Source: Tetranychus cinnabarinus | Lineage: Eukaryota > Arthropoda > Arachnida > Trombidiformes > Tetranychidae | Assembly: GCA_022266195.1 (NCBI GenBank) | Contig: WHVY01000001.1 | Coordinates: 1,364,001-1,428,000, forward strand | Reading direction: 5' to 3' | DNA length: 64,000 nt | Part shown: positions 1 to 14,500 of the stretch, piece by piece | How positions within the stretch are numbered: position 1 is the first letter of the stretch | Layout: each line of letters opens with the position of its first letter | Program-made: the position numbers and the translations under genes | Notes under the pieces: generated by a model | The model's input: only the letters and a program-made list of their open reading frames with translations | Told to the model about the DNA's origin: nothing | The model's database searches: none

Positions 1-309
1 TTTTGTTAGTCAATTAGAAGCAAGTTTTTATCATTTGAAGGGTTGCATTTTAATTGTCAATAAAAGCATCAGTCAATTTGAATGAGTGAAACAAAAAAAA
101 ATTAATGAGATGAAACTGAAATAAAGGTTAAATCATAGGCTTGAAATAGATAAATTGATTAAATAGCTAGAAATCAAATCGCTTAGCAATTGAAAAAATA
201 ACCTCATTGACAAATGCTAATTTTAAAAAATTGGATTTTAATAGTACTAAATTTAAGTGCTTTTTTATTCGTAGGTAAATTATATTGATTGGATTAATTA
301 ATAGTTTAA
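1..309. other. 3' flank of Drgx-like gene
   Basis: AT-rich sequence downstream of the homeobox gene's stop codon. It probably contains 3' UTR and polyadenylation signals for the minus-strand gene. I see no ORF or RNA gene in it. Confidence 0.4.
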
Positions 310-3300
310 TCACCTTTCAAAAACTAAAGGAGACATCAATGGATATCGAAAATTTGGTAAAGACGGTGACATTCCTAACGATGGACGCCACAACGAGTGA
401 TCAAAATGAGAAGCCATTTTGTTGATTAACGGTGAAGCCAATGCTAAATCTTTGGATGATGGTGAAGTGGTTGGAGTTGTCGAGGACAAAGATGATGAAG
501 TGAGGGGCAATTTTTGCTCTGAACTTGAGGTTATTGGTGGACCAGCTGATGAATTTGTTGACGCTATCATTGATGCTGGCGTAGTTATGGATGAAATTGA
601 CATAGATACTGAAGGTGTAACTGTTGTCGCTGTATTTGTCAATGTTGAAGCTGCATGCGATGAAGAAGAGGAAGAGGAGGAGGAGGATAACGAAGATAAT
701 GATAGTGAGGCGGCTGATAGCGACGAGGAGGATGAAGAAGATGATAAAACTGGAGATGATGAGGAAAATAATAGTGAAGTTGTCATATTATTGTTTATTA
801 TAGGTTTAACAAGCCTTGAGGAAAGTTGCTGTTGGTGATGATGATGGTTAAGATGATTGAGGTGATTAAGATGATTAAGATGGTTAAGGTGTTGGTTAAG
901 ATGATTATCATTGGGTGAATTAAGGTGAACTGCATTAAGGATTGATTCTTCTGGATTGTATGAGCCTTTTGATTGGACTGCTGAAACAGTTATTATATTA
1001 TTTGATGAAGAATCACTCATATCTAAATTTTCATCATCATCCTCATCATCATCTGGACAAGCTGAATCGGGACGATCAATAATGTTTATATCATCACATT
1101 TAGGAGATCCATTGATGGACAAATCAACACTATCAACACCACTTTTATCTCGATCTTCCTTCTCTTTACGAAGCCTTTCCGCTTTCCGCCATTTGGCTCT
1201 TCTGTTTTGAAACCAAACCTGTATCAAAAATGATGTAAAGTTGATTTTAACTATCAATTTTTTAATTTTGCCAACAATTGAAGAATCAGAAGGAACACGT
1301 TAACTCAAATTGGCTCATCTTTCATCGATAAACTTTGATTATTTATCCTGTCAATGTGAACCCTATTTGGAGTGATAATTCAATCTACTTTGAAAACTGT
1401 TTATCAAATTGATTATTGCCGATGATAACTATTTGGTGAAAAATGGACAAGTTAAGTTAATTTAGTTTTTTTAGCCAACCATTTGTGTTTACAGAAATGT
1501 CTTCTCTCATTTGTACCATTTGCAGTTAATGACAAATGTCAAGTTTCTTAGCAAGTCAAGTCTGTCTTTCATTTTCTATTCTTTCTTCTTCAGGTTACAG
1601 TCTACTTTTGATATACACACACAATAAGGAATATATAAATTAAATTTTGAATCAAATCGAGATGAAATTGGGAGAATCAAATGGAAAGAGGATGAAAAAT
1701 GAAGAGACTCAAGTAACAAGTGAGTTAACACAAAACGTCAATTTTGAGGCAAAATGAAATAAGTAGTAAATATATTTACAGCCCAAAATAAGTTTCTATC
1801 AATTTCATTGTGTTAAATGTATTTTTCAAGACGTTTGGCTTTTCCATTCAATCATAAATAAGAAGAAAAAAGGAAGAAAAAGAAGGTAAATTGAATGAAA
1901 AAAGAAAACTTTCTTCCACATCTTCATCATCTTGTTCCTCTTTCTATCTTCTCTATCTTCCCTGTCTTCCCTTAAGTAATGTACAAAATCCAATAAAGTT
2001 ACCTAATCGAATGAGATTTGTGAGCAAAACTCAAATCCAATCAATCAACCTTATCCAAAATTCATACAACACTTTCAACAATAACATGTTAAATCAAATA
2101 GGAAGATAGCCAATGGAAAGATGAAACAAATGAAGAAAGATTAATAGTCAGAGGAGAGACAGATGATGAAAAAAAGTGATTCTTGCCTTGAGCTGAATTA
2201 ATTGATTCAGTTGCATGATTCATTCACTTTACCATTTTCAACCATTGCATGATAACACTTTTTAACTACTGTATTAGCACCAACTGATTCACATAGAAGC
2301 ATAACAAAGCAAATCATTCTAATTCTCGAGATAATTTTCTAATAAAAATAATCAGTTATTCTGGTGAAATCAAATTAATTACTTTGTAAATTAAGATTGA
2401 AAACTTGATGAGAGTGCAAGAGATGCAAACAAGTTCTGAAAGTTTTCTTTTCTCTCAATGAAATCAAAAAGTACATTTAACAGATGATTGTTTAATTTTT
2501 TTGATACTTCAATCACTAAGACAATTATAATCTTTACATTTTTACTTTAACCATTTCAGATTTTATTGTCAATCTTTGGTCATTGGATTTGGATGGTTAC
2601 AATAAACTAGAGATGAACCTTAAACCAACATTAAATTGTCCATCGATGTAACACCAACTGAAATGAAACATCTACAATTCCCAAGCGAGTCAAGTATTCA
2701 ATTGCTATTCAATAAATAAAAAGATGGTGAATTAACAATAAAACCAGGAAAAAGACAAAGTTGCTGACCCAACACATGATATAGTACCAAGTCTCTTCGT
2801 TCGGCCAAGAAAATGCTGATGGAAATTGTTTGAATCAAATTCCAACATAATTTGATTCAATGTTTATCTATTTTAAAACTCTGAAACCTTTTGAAACAAA
2901 AAATCGATTCATAACTCAACCCAGGATGAAAAGAAAGCAAAATTCACACCAAAATCCACCACAATTCATTGTTAATTGATTCTGGACTATTCAACTGGAT
3001 ACTCTCAAGTTTCCTACAATATTAAAGATATTTGTTTCAAATTCAGTAATAATTTTATCAGTATTTTAGATCATTGAAAAGCTGGTTTGGTGATATTGAA
3101 ACAAAATTGTGATCAACTTAACTGGATTAACTGCTGTTGATTATATTTTCATGACAAAAATGACTGATCTAATTTAACTTACGTCTAATGGTAAAGGTTA
3201 TCTAATTTAACAGTGAAAAACATTGAAATGGCCAAAATGATAATGAAAGGGCAAAAGACAGTGAATCAAATTAAATTGATGGATCGCTATCAACTATTGG

Positions 3301-4748
3301 TTAGCATTGCAATTAAATATTTAAATTGTTGGAAAGTGTATTTACATGAAAGTAAATTAAATCAAGATACAAAGATGAATATATAAATATTCATCTTAAT
3401 GGTTCAATGAAGTTAAATGTGATTCCAAGTGAAATTTACAAAGTTTACTTTAACTTACAAATTGAAATTGAAATTGAAATGGTAAAATTTGGGAAAGCAA
3501 TTGAAAAACATGACTTGGTCAGTTGATTAATTATTCAAAGGACTAGTGTCAATTCAAGATTAATAATTAATTGATAAGCAAATAAAATGCTATTTAAGTT
3601 ATTCAAATTGTATCATTTCATCTTTTTTTGTATTGAAGTACATGTTATTTTGTTTAACATGCATTTTGAAGCAATATTTTTAGTCTTTTCTTGTTATTTA
3701 CCATTAATTTAATCATGCAATTTGTTTGATTTGAACTTTACGAATTAATTGTTCCGAATTGTTAATTGGTAAAATCGGTTTAATTTGGGTAAAGGAAAGG
3801 TAAATTGGGTTAATAATGTTAATGTAAATGGTAAATTGAATTGGTACAAATGAATGAAGATGCAAAAGCAAAAATGAAATTAAGAGTGAAACTTGAAAAG
3901 ATGTGAAAAGGTAACATGAGAAGATTTAGATTATTATTCTGATTACTATTACAATTTAACAATGTTATTATTGTTATTATTAAGTTTAAAGATTAAATTG
4001 TGACAACATAATACAGCAAATGGGAATGAAATACAAAAAAAGGTCTGAATTTATAAAAATATCTCAAATGACGAAAGTGGAAGTAGTTATTATTATTATT
4101 TGTGTTGGTGAATTGAAAGATAAAAATGGCAATCCAATATTATTATTGTCACAATCTAATCAGGATTAACCATCAATTTGCTGTTAACTAGATTATCCAA
4201 TTGGGATGAGTAAAAGGATTTAAAAATATAAAAAGAAGCAACAAGAGAAAGATGAAAAGGATGATAAGCAACTGAATAAAGCAAATTTTTCTTCATTGAA
4301 TTGTCTTCCAGGTTAGGTAGGAATACTAGGTGTATAAGCTTTATACCTGTTAACTTACTGTAAATGAAAACAAATTGTTCATTCTTTGTCGTCATTTTAC
4401 TTTAATCAGAATCAATTTGATACTTGAATTTGGCGGTTAGACTAAAATATGGTGATGCATCAAGGATTATATATGGGATTACAGTTGTACTCTTGAAAGA
4501 ATCAAATGTTTCTGATTTGAATTGAATAGATTGGGACTAACCTGTACTCTTGCTTCCGTCAAGCTGATCTTCATTGCAAGATCTTCTCGTGTAAAAACAT
4601 CCGGATAGTGAGTTTGGGCGAAAGCCTTCTCGAGCTCTTCCAATTGTTGAACAGTAAATGTGGTTCGATTCCTTCTCTGTTTACGCCGGACAAAAGCATC
4701 TTCTTGTAATTCACTTGAATATCCACTGTAGTTTGGATCTAAGACCAT
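310..4748 (-). CDS. Drgx: Drgx-type paired-like homeodomain transcription factor
   Basis: Two coding exons are visible, complement of 4542-4748 and 310-1218, joined in phase 0 across a 3.3 kb intron (1219-4541). The spliced homeodomain spans residues 24-83, begins QRRNRTTFT, has the run FAQTHYPDVFTRE and helix 3 VWFQNRRAKWRK, with Gln at homeodomain position 50. The intron falls between homeodomain positions 46 and 47, a site typical of paired-like genes. The context RRKQRRNRTTF before and RKAER after the domain fits arthropod Drgx (dorsal root ganglia homeobox) better than aristaless, Rx or Alx. The C-terminal exon is low complexity: an acidic patch, an HLN repeat, poly-His, and long serine runs. 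I do not see the OAR motif known from vertebrate DRGX. It would act in the nucleus as a DNA-binding regulator, in neurons by analogy. I chose the ATG at 4748 (MVLDPNY), but the true start may lie further upstream or in another exon. Predicted length is 371 residues. Homeodomain certain; orthology fairly likely. Confidence 0.85.
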
Positions 4749-7700
4749 GATGTTGATAAATAAAGAAACGGAAGATGAGCAACATTGTGTTTGATATTGC
4801 CTGTCAATCAACTGTCTGCATGAGACAATTGAAATATGTTTTTAAAATAAAAGACTTTTCTGGTATACAATCAGTGTTACATTGAGCTGAGAATGTTGAA
4901 AGCAAATCAAACTGATCTTCAAGTAAACTTATCTAAGAAGCTGCCATAATTAACAGTAAATAATCTGTTATCAAATTGAAACTGACAATACAAGATGTAA
5001 GTGTAAACATATCAGTGATACAACATTTTGAAAGTAAAGGCTGAAAATTGATACGATGTTGGGGAAAAGTCTTTCTTTTTTACGTTTGCTATCGATGTTG
5101 GAATCTATTACTTCACAACATTTCTTGAAATCCTGAGTCAGATTGATGACATGATGGTTGACAGGATAAAAAATTTACTAAAGAGTTAAATAGTTAAAGG
5201 GGAAAGTAAGAAGAAGGCGAAAAACATGAAAACAGAAACTCACAATGTGATGGCTGAGAGAAGAGAGGAAACGATGAAATGTTACTCGGATTTGGTCCAT
5301 GAGGATGGTGATGAGCATGATGTCCGATTCCAGAGGTTATTGAACAATGAGGATAACAAAACATTAAAATTGCCGTTTGTTGGTTGTCTCGTTAATTATA
5401 ATGGAAACACGAAACAAAAGTTAACTCATTTGCGATTCAAAAAACACACGAAAACAAGACTAAAAAAATTTACCACCAGAGGTTAGCATAGTCCAACAGT
5501 GAGACAAGTGTGTGACTTAACAAAAAGGTAAGATATTTGGCAATATTAAGTAACCTTTTAATTACTTATTATAATTGTGATGAATAACTAATTGTTGTTT
5601 TATTTTAACCTTAACAGTGTACAAGGATGTAAAAGATATACAAACAAGAATCTGAGGAGAAACATATAAACTAGATGATGGTGCGATTGTAACAATAGCG
5701 AGGTGATGTTATCAAGTGAATAGATAAAATCAACAGCTCTTACCAAGTCAATCGGTGTTGCTATTTGTTATCATTATTATTATTATCTCCTTATAGGGTT
5801 TGGACCAGGTCTTTTCATCTTCATCTTTCAGTGTATCTCTCTTGGCATCATCATTATCATCATCTTCATCATCTCTTGAGTCAATATTCACTAATGCAAG
5901 GCGATTATGCGCATCACATTTAATAGTGAATTGATTTAATGGTTCACCAAGGTTTATCATTGGTTATTATGGAGGAGCATGAGCATGTAACTGAATTCAC
6001 TCCCAGTTACTTCTTTATTTTAATCAATTCTAATCATTATAATCTTCTTGTTTTTTTATTGCTATTATAATAGCAATGATAATAACAAGAAATATATAAT
6101 GATAATGTATTGACACTGGTAAAACTGAATATCACTTTAGATTTCACCTTAAGGCCATTATTTAATCTGTAAACTATTGATTATCTCATTATTATTGACT
6201 TTCAGTGCTTTACTTTTTTTACCCTCTCTGTCAACCAATTCAATTGTCTTAAGTATTACCATTTTCCTAATATAATTTTGATTGTTTTGATGAAAGTTAA
6301 TGTTAAATTGGTTTTTGTCCAATTTAAATAGCAAGTCGACTCAAAATTACAACAATCTTCTAATAATTTACCAAATTTTTCAATGTGATTTTGTTTAACT
6401 CCATCCTTTATATTTCAAGGGAGAAACACACATAAAATACAAAATGATTGAAATTAAATTGTTAGAAGTAATTGATTATTGCCTTGAGTTGTCTCACATT
6501 CAACTATTATTGAAGCTTGTTGAACAATAATTTGAATACAACTGTTAATATTGAATAACTTTATTCACAATACAATGCTAAAGGCAATGTTCGTGTTCAA
6601 TCTAGATTAACATGTAACAAATTGTGATCATTAATGACCTATCATATTATATAAGGTGATAATCTAAGTCTATTAATTACAATGAAACGTGATAAAATCA
6701 TTTCCTATTAGCATACATTTTACCAAGAAGTACTGATCAATGGGCAATCTTGTTGATTTTGTTTTCACTAATATATTCAGCTTGGACCATTTGCTTAACC
6801 AGGACAATTAGAGTTGATCATTAGATAAACTTCATAAGCTTTTGAAGCAAAGTGTGAACAAAAAAGGTAAAATCAATTTGGGTTCAAGTTGGTTTGATTT
6901 GTTTGAAAGGTTGACCAGAAAGATTTGATGAAGTTGCAGTTTAATTGTAAATTGATATCCAATCTGGTTTAGTTTTTTGTTTTATTATATTGATATTGCA
7001 TCAATGATATTGATCAACTAATAATTTCATTTCTCCTGTTTTATTGCTCATCCAAAATTATGTATAACATTATTTTGTTTGCGTTTTCACCTAAAAGCTT
7101 TTCAGTAAATCGTATTAACTGTTAAGCTTAAAATAAGCTTAACACTTTTCAGGGTGAAATATGATCTTCATCAAATGATAAGGTGATATTTTGCCTTTGA
7201 GATAATCATAATTTAATAATAATTGAATAACCTCAATTTTGCCGTGAAACTTCATCATGGAAAAGTGATCAAAATGAAAATGAAAAATCAAATATTTCTT
7301 GACCGAACCCATTGAAATGCATTTTAATCATTTGTCATAATTTTTCAATTAACTCATCTTCCCAGTGATTATGTTAATTCATTTTGATTTCAAGTTAAAT
7401 GAAGAGTCAAACAAATGCTTGAGGCACATTTAAATTGGACTCAATTAAACTTGGTGAATTAATCATTTGGACAATTAACATTTTTAATGTCTATCTTCAT
7501 CTGATTAAAATTGTTTAATCTTTTACTCTCAAGTGTTTAAATTGTTGCTTCAACACTTTATATTGAATCAATACATTTTTACCAATTCTTATAATCAAAT
7601 AGCAACTCATTTGTAAGAGCAATAACAACAATTTGATACAAAATGGGACAATTCCCTGGATAATCAACAATCATTTAACAATCAAACATTTGGTTCGCTT

Positions 7701-10042
7701 GGGATTGATTCTCTGTTGGAAAGGTGAATACAAATGAATTATTGTAACTCGGGAAATGTAAAATGGTTTAACCATTTATCACCAAAAAATAAAGTAATTG
7801 TATTTAAAGTAAAGAAAAAAATTGTCATTAATCTATGCTAATTAAGCTCTTCTTGGCGATTAAATGATATTAAGCCTTACTATTGGAAAATATTGGCTGC
7901 TTTGATGATATGAGATCAATTGGATCAATTGAAAATGGCTATTGAATATGAAATCTTGGGTTTTCTGGGTTTTACTTTAAGATTATTTCAAGTCATTTAA
8001 GGGTTTGATTAATTTTTGCTTTATTTTATTTTACCTTTTTTTGATTAAAGTTTAATACCTGTGAGAGTTTGTAAAACATATAATAATTGAAAAGGTTGAC
8101 TTGATTGTTGAAACAAATCATTTAAGTGTATGATTAGGAGACGGCTTTTGATTCTAATTGGAGTCACTGTATGTTAATTTTCACCTTTTTTTACCTTCAT
8201 TTAAATGAGAAAAAAATTAACTCAAAATATATTTTGATAATTATTTTTATCATCTCAACCAACATGGCAATTTCATGATGAGTGAGAAATAATTATTCAA
8301 TTTTAACTGTTTGATTGAAGACTGAGTTTAGGAAAGTTTTAAATTAAAACTGGGAATCAAGTGCAAAAAAATGAGGAAAAAAATGATGAAATAAAATGTT
8401 CAAATTAATGATAATGTTAATTAACTTTACCCTGCAACCAATTAACTATTGTCATATTTAAGTTGAACACACAATTAATTGTTACCAATTAAAATGTTGC
8501 AAAGGATAAAACAGGAAAAATAATAATTAAAAGTTATTACAATTGTGAAATGGGTTTCAATGTTAATCAAAACAAAAGTGTTGCGATTCCATTGATTCAA
8601 ACAGATTATCGTCTTTTCCAGGTGAATCCTGGTTGATGGGTAATGATTGAAGTACGGAGACGAAAGAGAGAAAATTTAAATTGAATATTGAACTAGATTC
8701 AGGGGATTTTAAAGAATCATCAGCTTATTATCTCATCAATGTGATCATAGTCATTATGAGGTGGTTAATGATGAAAAGATGTACTAATGGGAATAAGTAG
8801 ATAGAAAAGGTTAGAAGCCAATAATCATTAGATTGATGAAATTTTGCTGCTTTTATGTATTTTGATTATGAGATGGAGGATGAAGATAATGGTGAGGGAT
8901 GCTGTTGATTTTGCTGCTCCAGATGATTATCAAGTTTGAGTTAACAGTAATGATTTTATGATACGGTTAGGTGGTGAAGAGAAAGCCTCCAGTTAATTGA
9001 AAATGTCCGTTTTAAAGTCATTTAACATTGCTGGATGATATTAAGGTTTAATTCCCTCCAGAGAAAGCAAGAATAAAAGATGTTCCTAACGTCATGATGA
9101 TAGTTATGAAATATCTATCTGGATTATGACTATCGTTTTTTGGTGACTTTGTTAAGAGGAAGAGAGATGATAGGATGATGGTGATGATCTGCTCCACTTG
9201 GATGATCAGTGAAAATGGGATTCCAACTTGATATCTTTCAACGAGCTTTCATCTTAGTTGTTTTGTATGGTGAATGTGCCAAGGGAAGAGACAGAGAGTG
9301 GAGATGAAATGAATCTCATAGGATTTTGAGTCATTCTTTTGATATATATTTTGTTTTTTATATTTATGATACCTATTAAAGTGTATGATGAAAAGAAAGA
9401 AGAAAAAGTGATGATAAGTTAAAAGTGAAAACCTGTATTAAAATGAAGGGGAAAAGGAGAAAGGAAGATAAATGTATTTACTTTTGGCTGGTACGGTTGA
9501 TGAGTGCAGGTCATCCAGAGTAACGGAACAAATCCTTTCCTTCCTTGTGGATTCATAATTACCTTGTACCGAGATGATCATAACTAGCAAAATAATCACT
9601 ATATCATTATATTATGATAATGTTAACATTATGTACTGGCTGGTGGGTTCACTTTCCATCCTCTTCTGTTTCTTAATAGCTCCTATTTTCATATTTTTAA
9701 CAGTCAGCTTGGCATTTATGATGTTTTAATTCTCAATGATATTGAAAAAGAAAGTGATTTGAATAAATAAAATGTGAAAATGAGCAAAAATTTTGAAAAT
9801 ATCGGATACTCACATTAGCATGGCCTTTTGATCCTTGATCTTTGTCTTTGGTCTGATAGATGAAAAATTTTGCTGTGAAAGGGAACAAAATAAATGAGAG
9901 TGTGTCAAATTAATCTCACATGCATAAAGAAGATGTCAACCTGTAAAGATTTTTGATTATTTACAATAAATTATTGTCTTTAATCCATTTTATTATTATG
10001 AGACGTTAGCCTGTAAAATACAGTAGGGTTAATCTTATAATT
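4749..10042. other. Gene desert upstream of Drgx-like gene
   Basis: About 5.3 kb of AT-rich sequence with no ORF I can support. Short open stretches near 5226-5486 (plus) and 5748-5960 (minus) lack splice context and recognisable domains. A long non-coding flank beside a developmental homeobox gene often carries enhancers and 5' UTR exons; I see no specific motif that proves this here. Confidence 0.4.
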
Positions 10043-10371
10043 TCAGTGGATCGGCTAGCCACGACAGCTTTTAAGGCGCCCTCTACTCCTTAGGTTTTAA
10101 TCAAAACAATCAAAATTTTTGTCAGAAAAGTGAAATTAGCGAATCAACTTTATCTAAAAAAGGGTTTTCCTGTAGAATTGATCTTCTTAATCTCCCAAAA
10201 ACTTGAAAGTCTTTTTATAATTCACTGTTCTCTTCATTTAATAATCCAAATAGCATGGTCTGACTTATTATGAACTTTTAAACAATAATTCCTATTGATT
10301 TGAGTTATGAGTGAAATCACACTGATTTCACTTAATTTGATTTAATTTCTCGTGGCTAGTCGGTTCACTGA
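10043..10371. repeat. MITE-like element with short terminal inverted repeats
   Basis: The left end (10043-10064, containing GGCTAGCCACGA) and the right end (10350-10371, containing TCGTGGCTAGTC) are imperfect inverted repeats of about 22 bp, matching at roughly 18 positions. The interior of about 285 bp is non-coding. The size and layout resemble a miniature inverted-repeat transposable element. I could not identify a clear target-site duplication, so the assignment is tentative. Confidence 0.35.
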
Positions 10372-11529
10372 CATGCTAAAGGTTTACTTTATTTAAAAAA
10401 TAAAGCATAGAATATTCGCAGAGCCATCTATTGATTTGGATCAAACTCACTATGCATAGCTCGATCATTGGTTTTACAATTGTTAGACAATTTTGATATC
10501 AAGAGCACCATTTGCTAAGTTTATCCAGTTTCGTTTCCATCCTTTTTCCAACAGTTTATTCAACAAAATTAGTCAAAGAGTTATAATAAAAAAGATCTTG
10601 GAGTGAATTTCACTCATTTTTCATTGTCAAATCTGTTTACTAGCATAAAAAGAAAAGGTTCAACTCATTAAATCAAAATCATTTTCTCTGCTTTGTTTAT
10701 CTTTTGATGCTTGTCTGCGAAAATTAGCTCAATAAGTTGTTAATCAGGGAGTGATGAGCAGATATGATGATGAATAAAGTTAGAAAAGATGTGAAAAGTA
10801 AAGCTACTTATAAAAAAATGTATAAAAAATTGGTTATTTTATGAAGTTAGCTGAATTAGAGATTATGTAATGAAGTAGAAGGAGAAAGGGAAGGAAAATA
10901 GGAAAAAGGGACTTAAACTCTCTTCTTTTATGCTGATGATCAAAGTGAAACAAGATAAAAAAGAAACGATTTATATTATTATCAGAATAATATGATAAAT
11001 TAATGAGTTGGACAGAAAAAATAGTCGATGAAAGACAAAAAGCAACAAATTAAGCTATCATTGTGTGTAGTTATTATGTTAGTGGAAAGTTAACATAAGA
11101 ACAGACCTGACATTTGCTTCAATCTATCAACTCATTGTTTATCCTGATGACCGATTATTGTTTTCTTTCATGGAAATTGGTTCCATTTTCGAGTCTCTCC
11201 TTGTTGCTTCCAATAATGATCTCATCCTATACATAATATTCATAACAAGTTGAGGAATCATCTTTTTATTCCTTCAAGCTTTTTTCTTTCTATCATTAGA
11301 TCCATATTTTTGCTCGTCTTTCCTCCATCTTCGTGATATCTATTGTATTTGAATTTGGATATTTTCCTTTATTACATGTAAAGTTTGGACAGTGGTGGAC
11401 TTTGAGCTAATGTACCCTTTTTATCTACCTGTAGAAGTCAGATTCCCGTTTAAATGAAATAAACTTACCGTATAAATGGGTAAAGCATTAACCAATTCAG
11501 AGTAATTTTGTAGAGCCTTTCTTCAGGTT
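10372..11529. other. Intergenic, nothing recognised
   Basis: AT-rich non-coding sequence between the MITE-like element and the large inverted repeat. No ORF, tRNA or repeat was recognised. Confidence 0.35.
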
Positions 11530-14500
11530 TTTACTAAAAAGATACAATGAACACAATTGTCACATTTATACACAAATTGACAAAAGTACTGAAACAAATG
11601 GGTAAAAACGGGTAAAAATGAGTTTATGCAAATTGAGACTCTGTTAATTTGTAGGGAAATAAAAACTGAATTTGTTTGTGCGATTTAAAGATTTCTCTGG
11701 TCAACAGTTCTCGAGAAAATCGAGTTCAAAGTTGAAACTTCGATTGCTATTTGTTCATTTATGGAGGCAGGTTTTTTTGTTAAACTCATTTTTCATGATG
11801 TAACATTCAATGGCCAATCACAAGGTGCACTTATTTTGAGGAATACAATTTTCTGTCTTCTGTGAACAGACAAGTTCGATTTTTGATTTAAACCGATTGC
11901 TTTCTGTGGCCGAAATATTTAGACAGCTGAAACTTGTTATTTATCCATAAAAATTAATGGACAATTTCATGGAACAAATAATTTTATTAATTTATAAGCA
12001 GTTTTCTTGATTTTGGCCATTGGCTTTGAAACTTTGAACGTCAATTTTTCGAGAATGGCATCACTTACAATCATCATTCTTGCACCAATCCAATCCTACA
12101 CTAATTAATAATTCAATTTAGTTTAGTAAATTTCCATTAGTGCAATCTGGTTACGATGTTTGGGTTGTAAATGTACGAGCAACAACTTATTCAACAAAGC
12201 AAACTCATCTCAACCCAATCTTGGTAAATAAACCAATTTTCTGGTTAAACTTACAAAGTAAACGCAAAAAGTATGCTAAAGACTCGAAAATCAATGTTGA
12301 GAGTTGAATGGATTTGTAGGAACATATGAACTGGATCCTTTGCTACTATTAAATGATTTCTGTAGTGAAAAGTGTTCGAGAAAATCGAGTTCAAAGTTGC
12401 AACTTCGTTCGCGTTTTGTTCAGCAATGGAGGCAGATTTTGTCGCTAAATTTATTTCACTGATGTATCTTTTGATGAAAAATCAGAAAATGAATTCATTT
12501 TATGAAATGAATTTTTCTGTTTCTGTAAAACAGATCAAGTTCGATTTTAATTTAAACGGACCGCATTTTGGGATCGTTAGAACTAGAGAGCTGAAACTCA
12601 TTATTTGCCCACAAAAATTTGCGCTTTACATCATGCATTGAATACTTTTAACAATTCAGCAACCTTTCCTTTGATTTAGGCCATTGGTCTAAAATCTTTG
12701 AGTCTCGATATTTCGAGAATGATATCATCGCAAACCATCATTTTTCGAAGAATCGTTAGATTTTATTATGTGCTAAGGAATGATGCAACTTTAGATCATT
12801 AAAGACTCTACGGAAAAAGTTATTGCATTGATTATTCATGTACCCAGATTTTGTGCTTCATTTATTAAGTAAATATGCTTTAAAACACAAATCTAATGTT
12901 GTGTCACTCAAATAGTCTGTTTTGCAAATTTTCCCATAAATGAAATGTTTAAAAGATCGTTGACAGAAACTTTGACTTTCGAGTTGAGAGGTAAGTTATG
13001 ATGTAATTGTAGGAGCAAAAACTGAGTTCATTAATGCTATGAAAAAGCTTCTACGATCAACAGTTCTCGAGAAAATCGAGGTCAAACTTTAAACTTCGAT
13101 TGGCTTTTATTCCACTGTGGAAAGAGGTTTCTGTATGAAACTCATTTGCCTGATGTAACTTTTGATGACCAATCCGAAAATGTATTTATTAAAATCAATA
13201 AAAGTCTCTATTTCTGTATAACAGATCAATTCGATTTTCGATTAAAACTGACCTCATTCAGAGAACATAAAAGTTAGAGAACTGAAACTTAATAAACGTC
13301 GACAAAAGTTGTTGGCTAACTTCAGTGAATGAAAATTTAGCTCAATTTAAAGATGGTTCTCTTGATTTTGGCCATTGGTCACTTGAACTTTTAGTCTCAA
13401 TATCTCGAAAATTATGGTCCCTAAAAGCATCATTCTTTGCCTAATCATTAGATTTTAAAACAATATATCGGGCTATAGCATAATATGACTGAATGGAGAG
13501 ACGATCTGAGTTAATTGCTACGATAATAAAAATGAATCTAACACATCACAAGTTTGTGTTTGAAAACTATTTATCTTCATAAATCTAGCACAAAATCTGG
13601 TAACATAAGTAATACAATGCTATAACTTTTGTTGTAGGATCTTTGAATCCCTTAATATTGCATTAAATTATAGCCCAGAATGAAATCTAATGATTAGGCA
13701 AAGAATGATGCTTTTAGGGACCATAATTTTCGAGATATTGAGACTAAAAGTTCAAGTGACCAATGGCCAAAATCAAGAGAACCATCTTTAAATTGAGCTA
13801 AATTTTCATTCACTGAAGTTAGCCAACAACTTTTGTCGACGTTTATTAAGTTTCAGTTCTCTAACTTTTATGTTCTCTGAATGAGGTCAGTTTTAATCGA
13901 AAATCGAATTGATCTGTTATACAGAAATAGAGACTTTTATTGATTTTAATAAATACATTTTCGGATTGGTCATCAAAAGTTACATCAGGCAAATGAGTTT
14001 CATACAGAAACCTCTTTCCACAGTGGAATAAAAGCCAATCGAAGTTTAAAGTTTGACCTCGATTTTCTCGAGAACTGTTGATCGTAGAAGCTTTTTCATA
14101 GCATTAATGAACTCAGTTTTTGCTCCTACAATTACATCATAACTTACCTCTCCACTCGAAAGTCAAAGTTTCTGTCAATGATCTTTTAAACATTTCATTG
14201 ATACAAAAATTTGCAAAACAGACTATTTGATTAACGCAACATTAGATTTGTGTTTTAACATTCATTTACCTTTATAAACCAAGAATAGAATCTGGTATCT
14301 TAAGAGATCAATGCTATAACTTTTTCCGTAGAATCTTTAATGATCTAAAGTATTTTAGCAAATAATAAGATCTAATGTTTGGTTAAAAAATGGCGGTTTT
14401 ATGTTACAACATTCTCGAAATAACGAGATTCAAAGTTTTTAGGTTTTAGGCCAAAATGAAGAGAGCTGTTTATAAATTTTAAAAAGGGATTCGATCCACA

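Noticed and set aside
419..838. Acidic plus-strand ORF of 139 codons
   Set aside because: It is the reverse complement of the Ser/Thr-rich Drgx-like exon; the acidic runs are the mirror of serine codons.
956..1210. Plus-strand Ser-rich ORF
   Set aside because: Shadow of the same homeobox exon on the opposite strand.
5226..5486. Plus-strand ORF of 86 codons with many charged residues
   Set aside because: No domain, no splice partner and no signal; length is expected by chance in a 5 kb desert.
5748..5960. Minus-strand acidic ORF upstream of the Drgx-like gene
   Set aside because: It could have been a Drgx 5' exon but ends in simple repeats and lacks a donor site in frame.
9483..9560. Slightly GC-richer stretch, considered as a Drgx 5' exon
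   Set aside because: The minus-strand frame lacks a consensus donor and resembles no Drgx N-terminus I know.
12372..12641. 89-codon ORF inside the foldback-like array
   Set aside because: The same segment in sibling monomers is interrupted or shifted, so the frame is not conserved.
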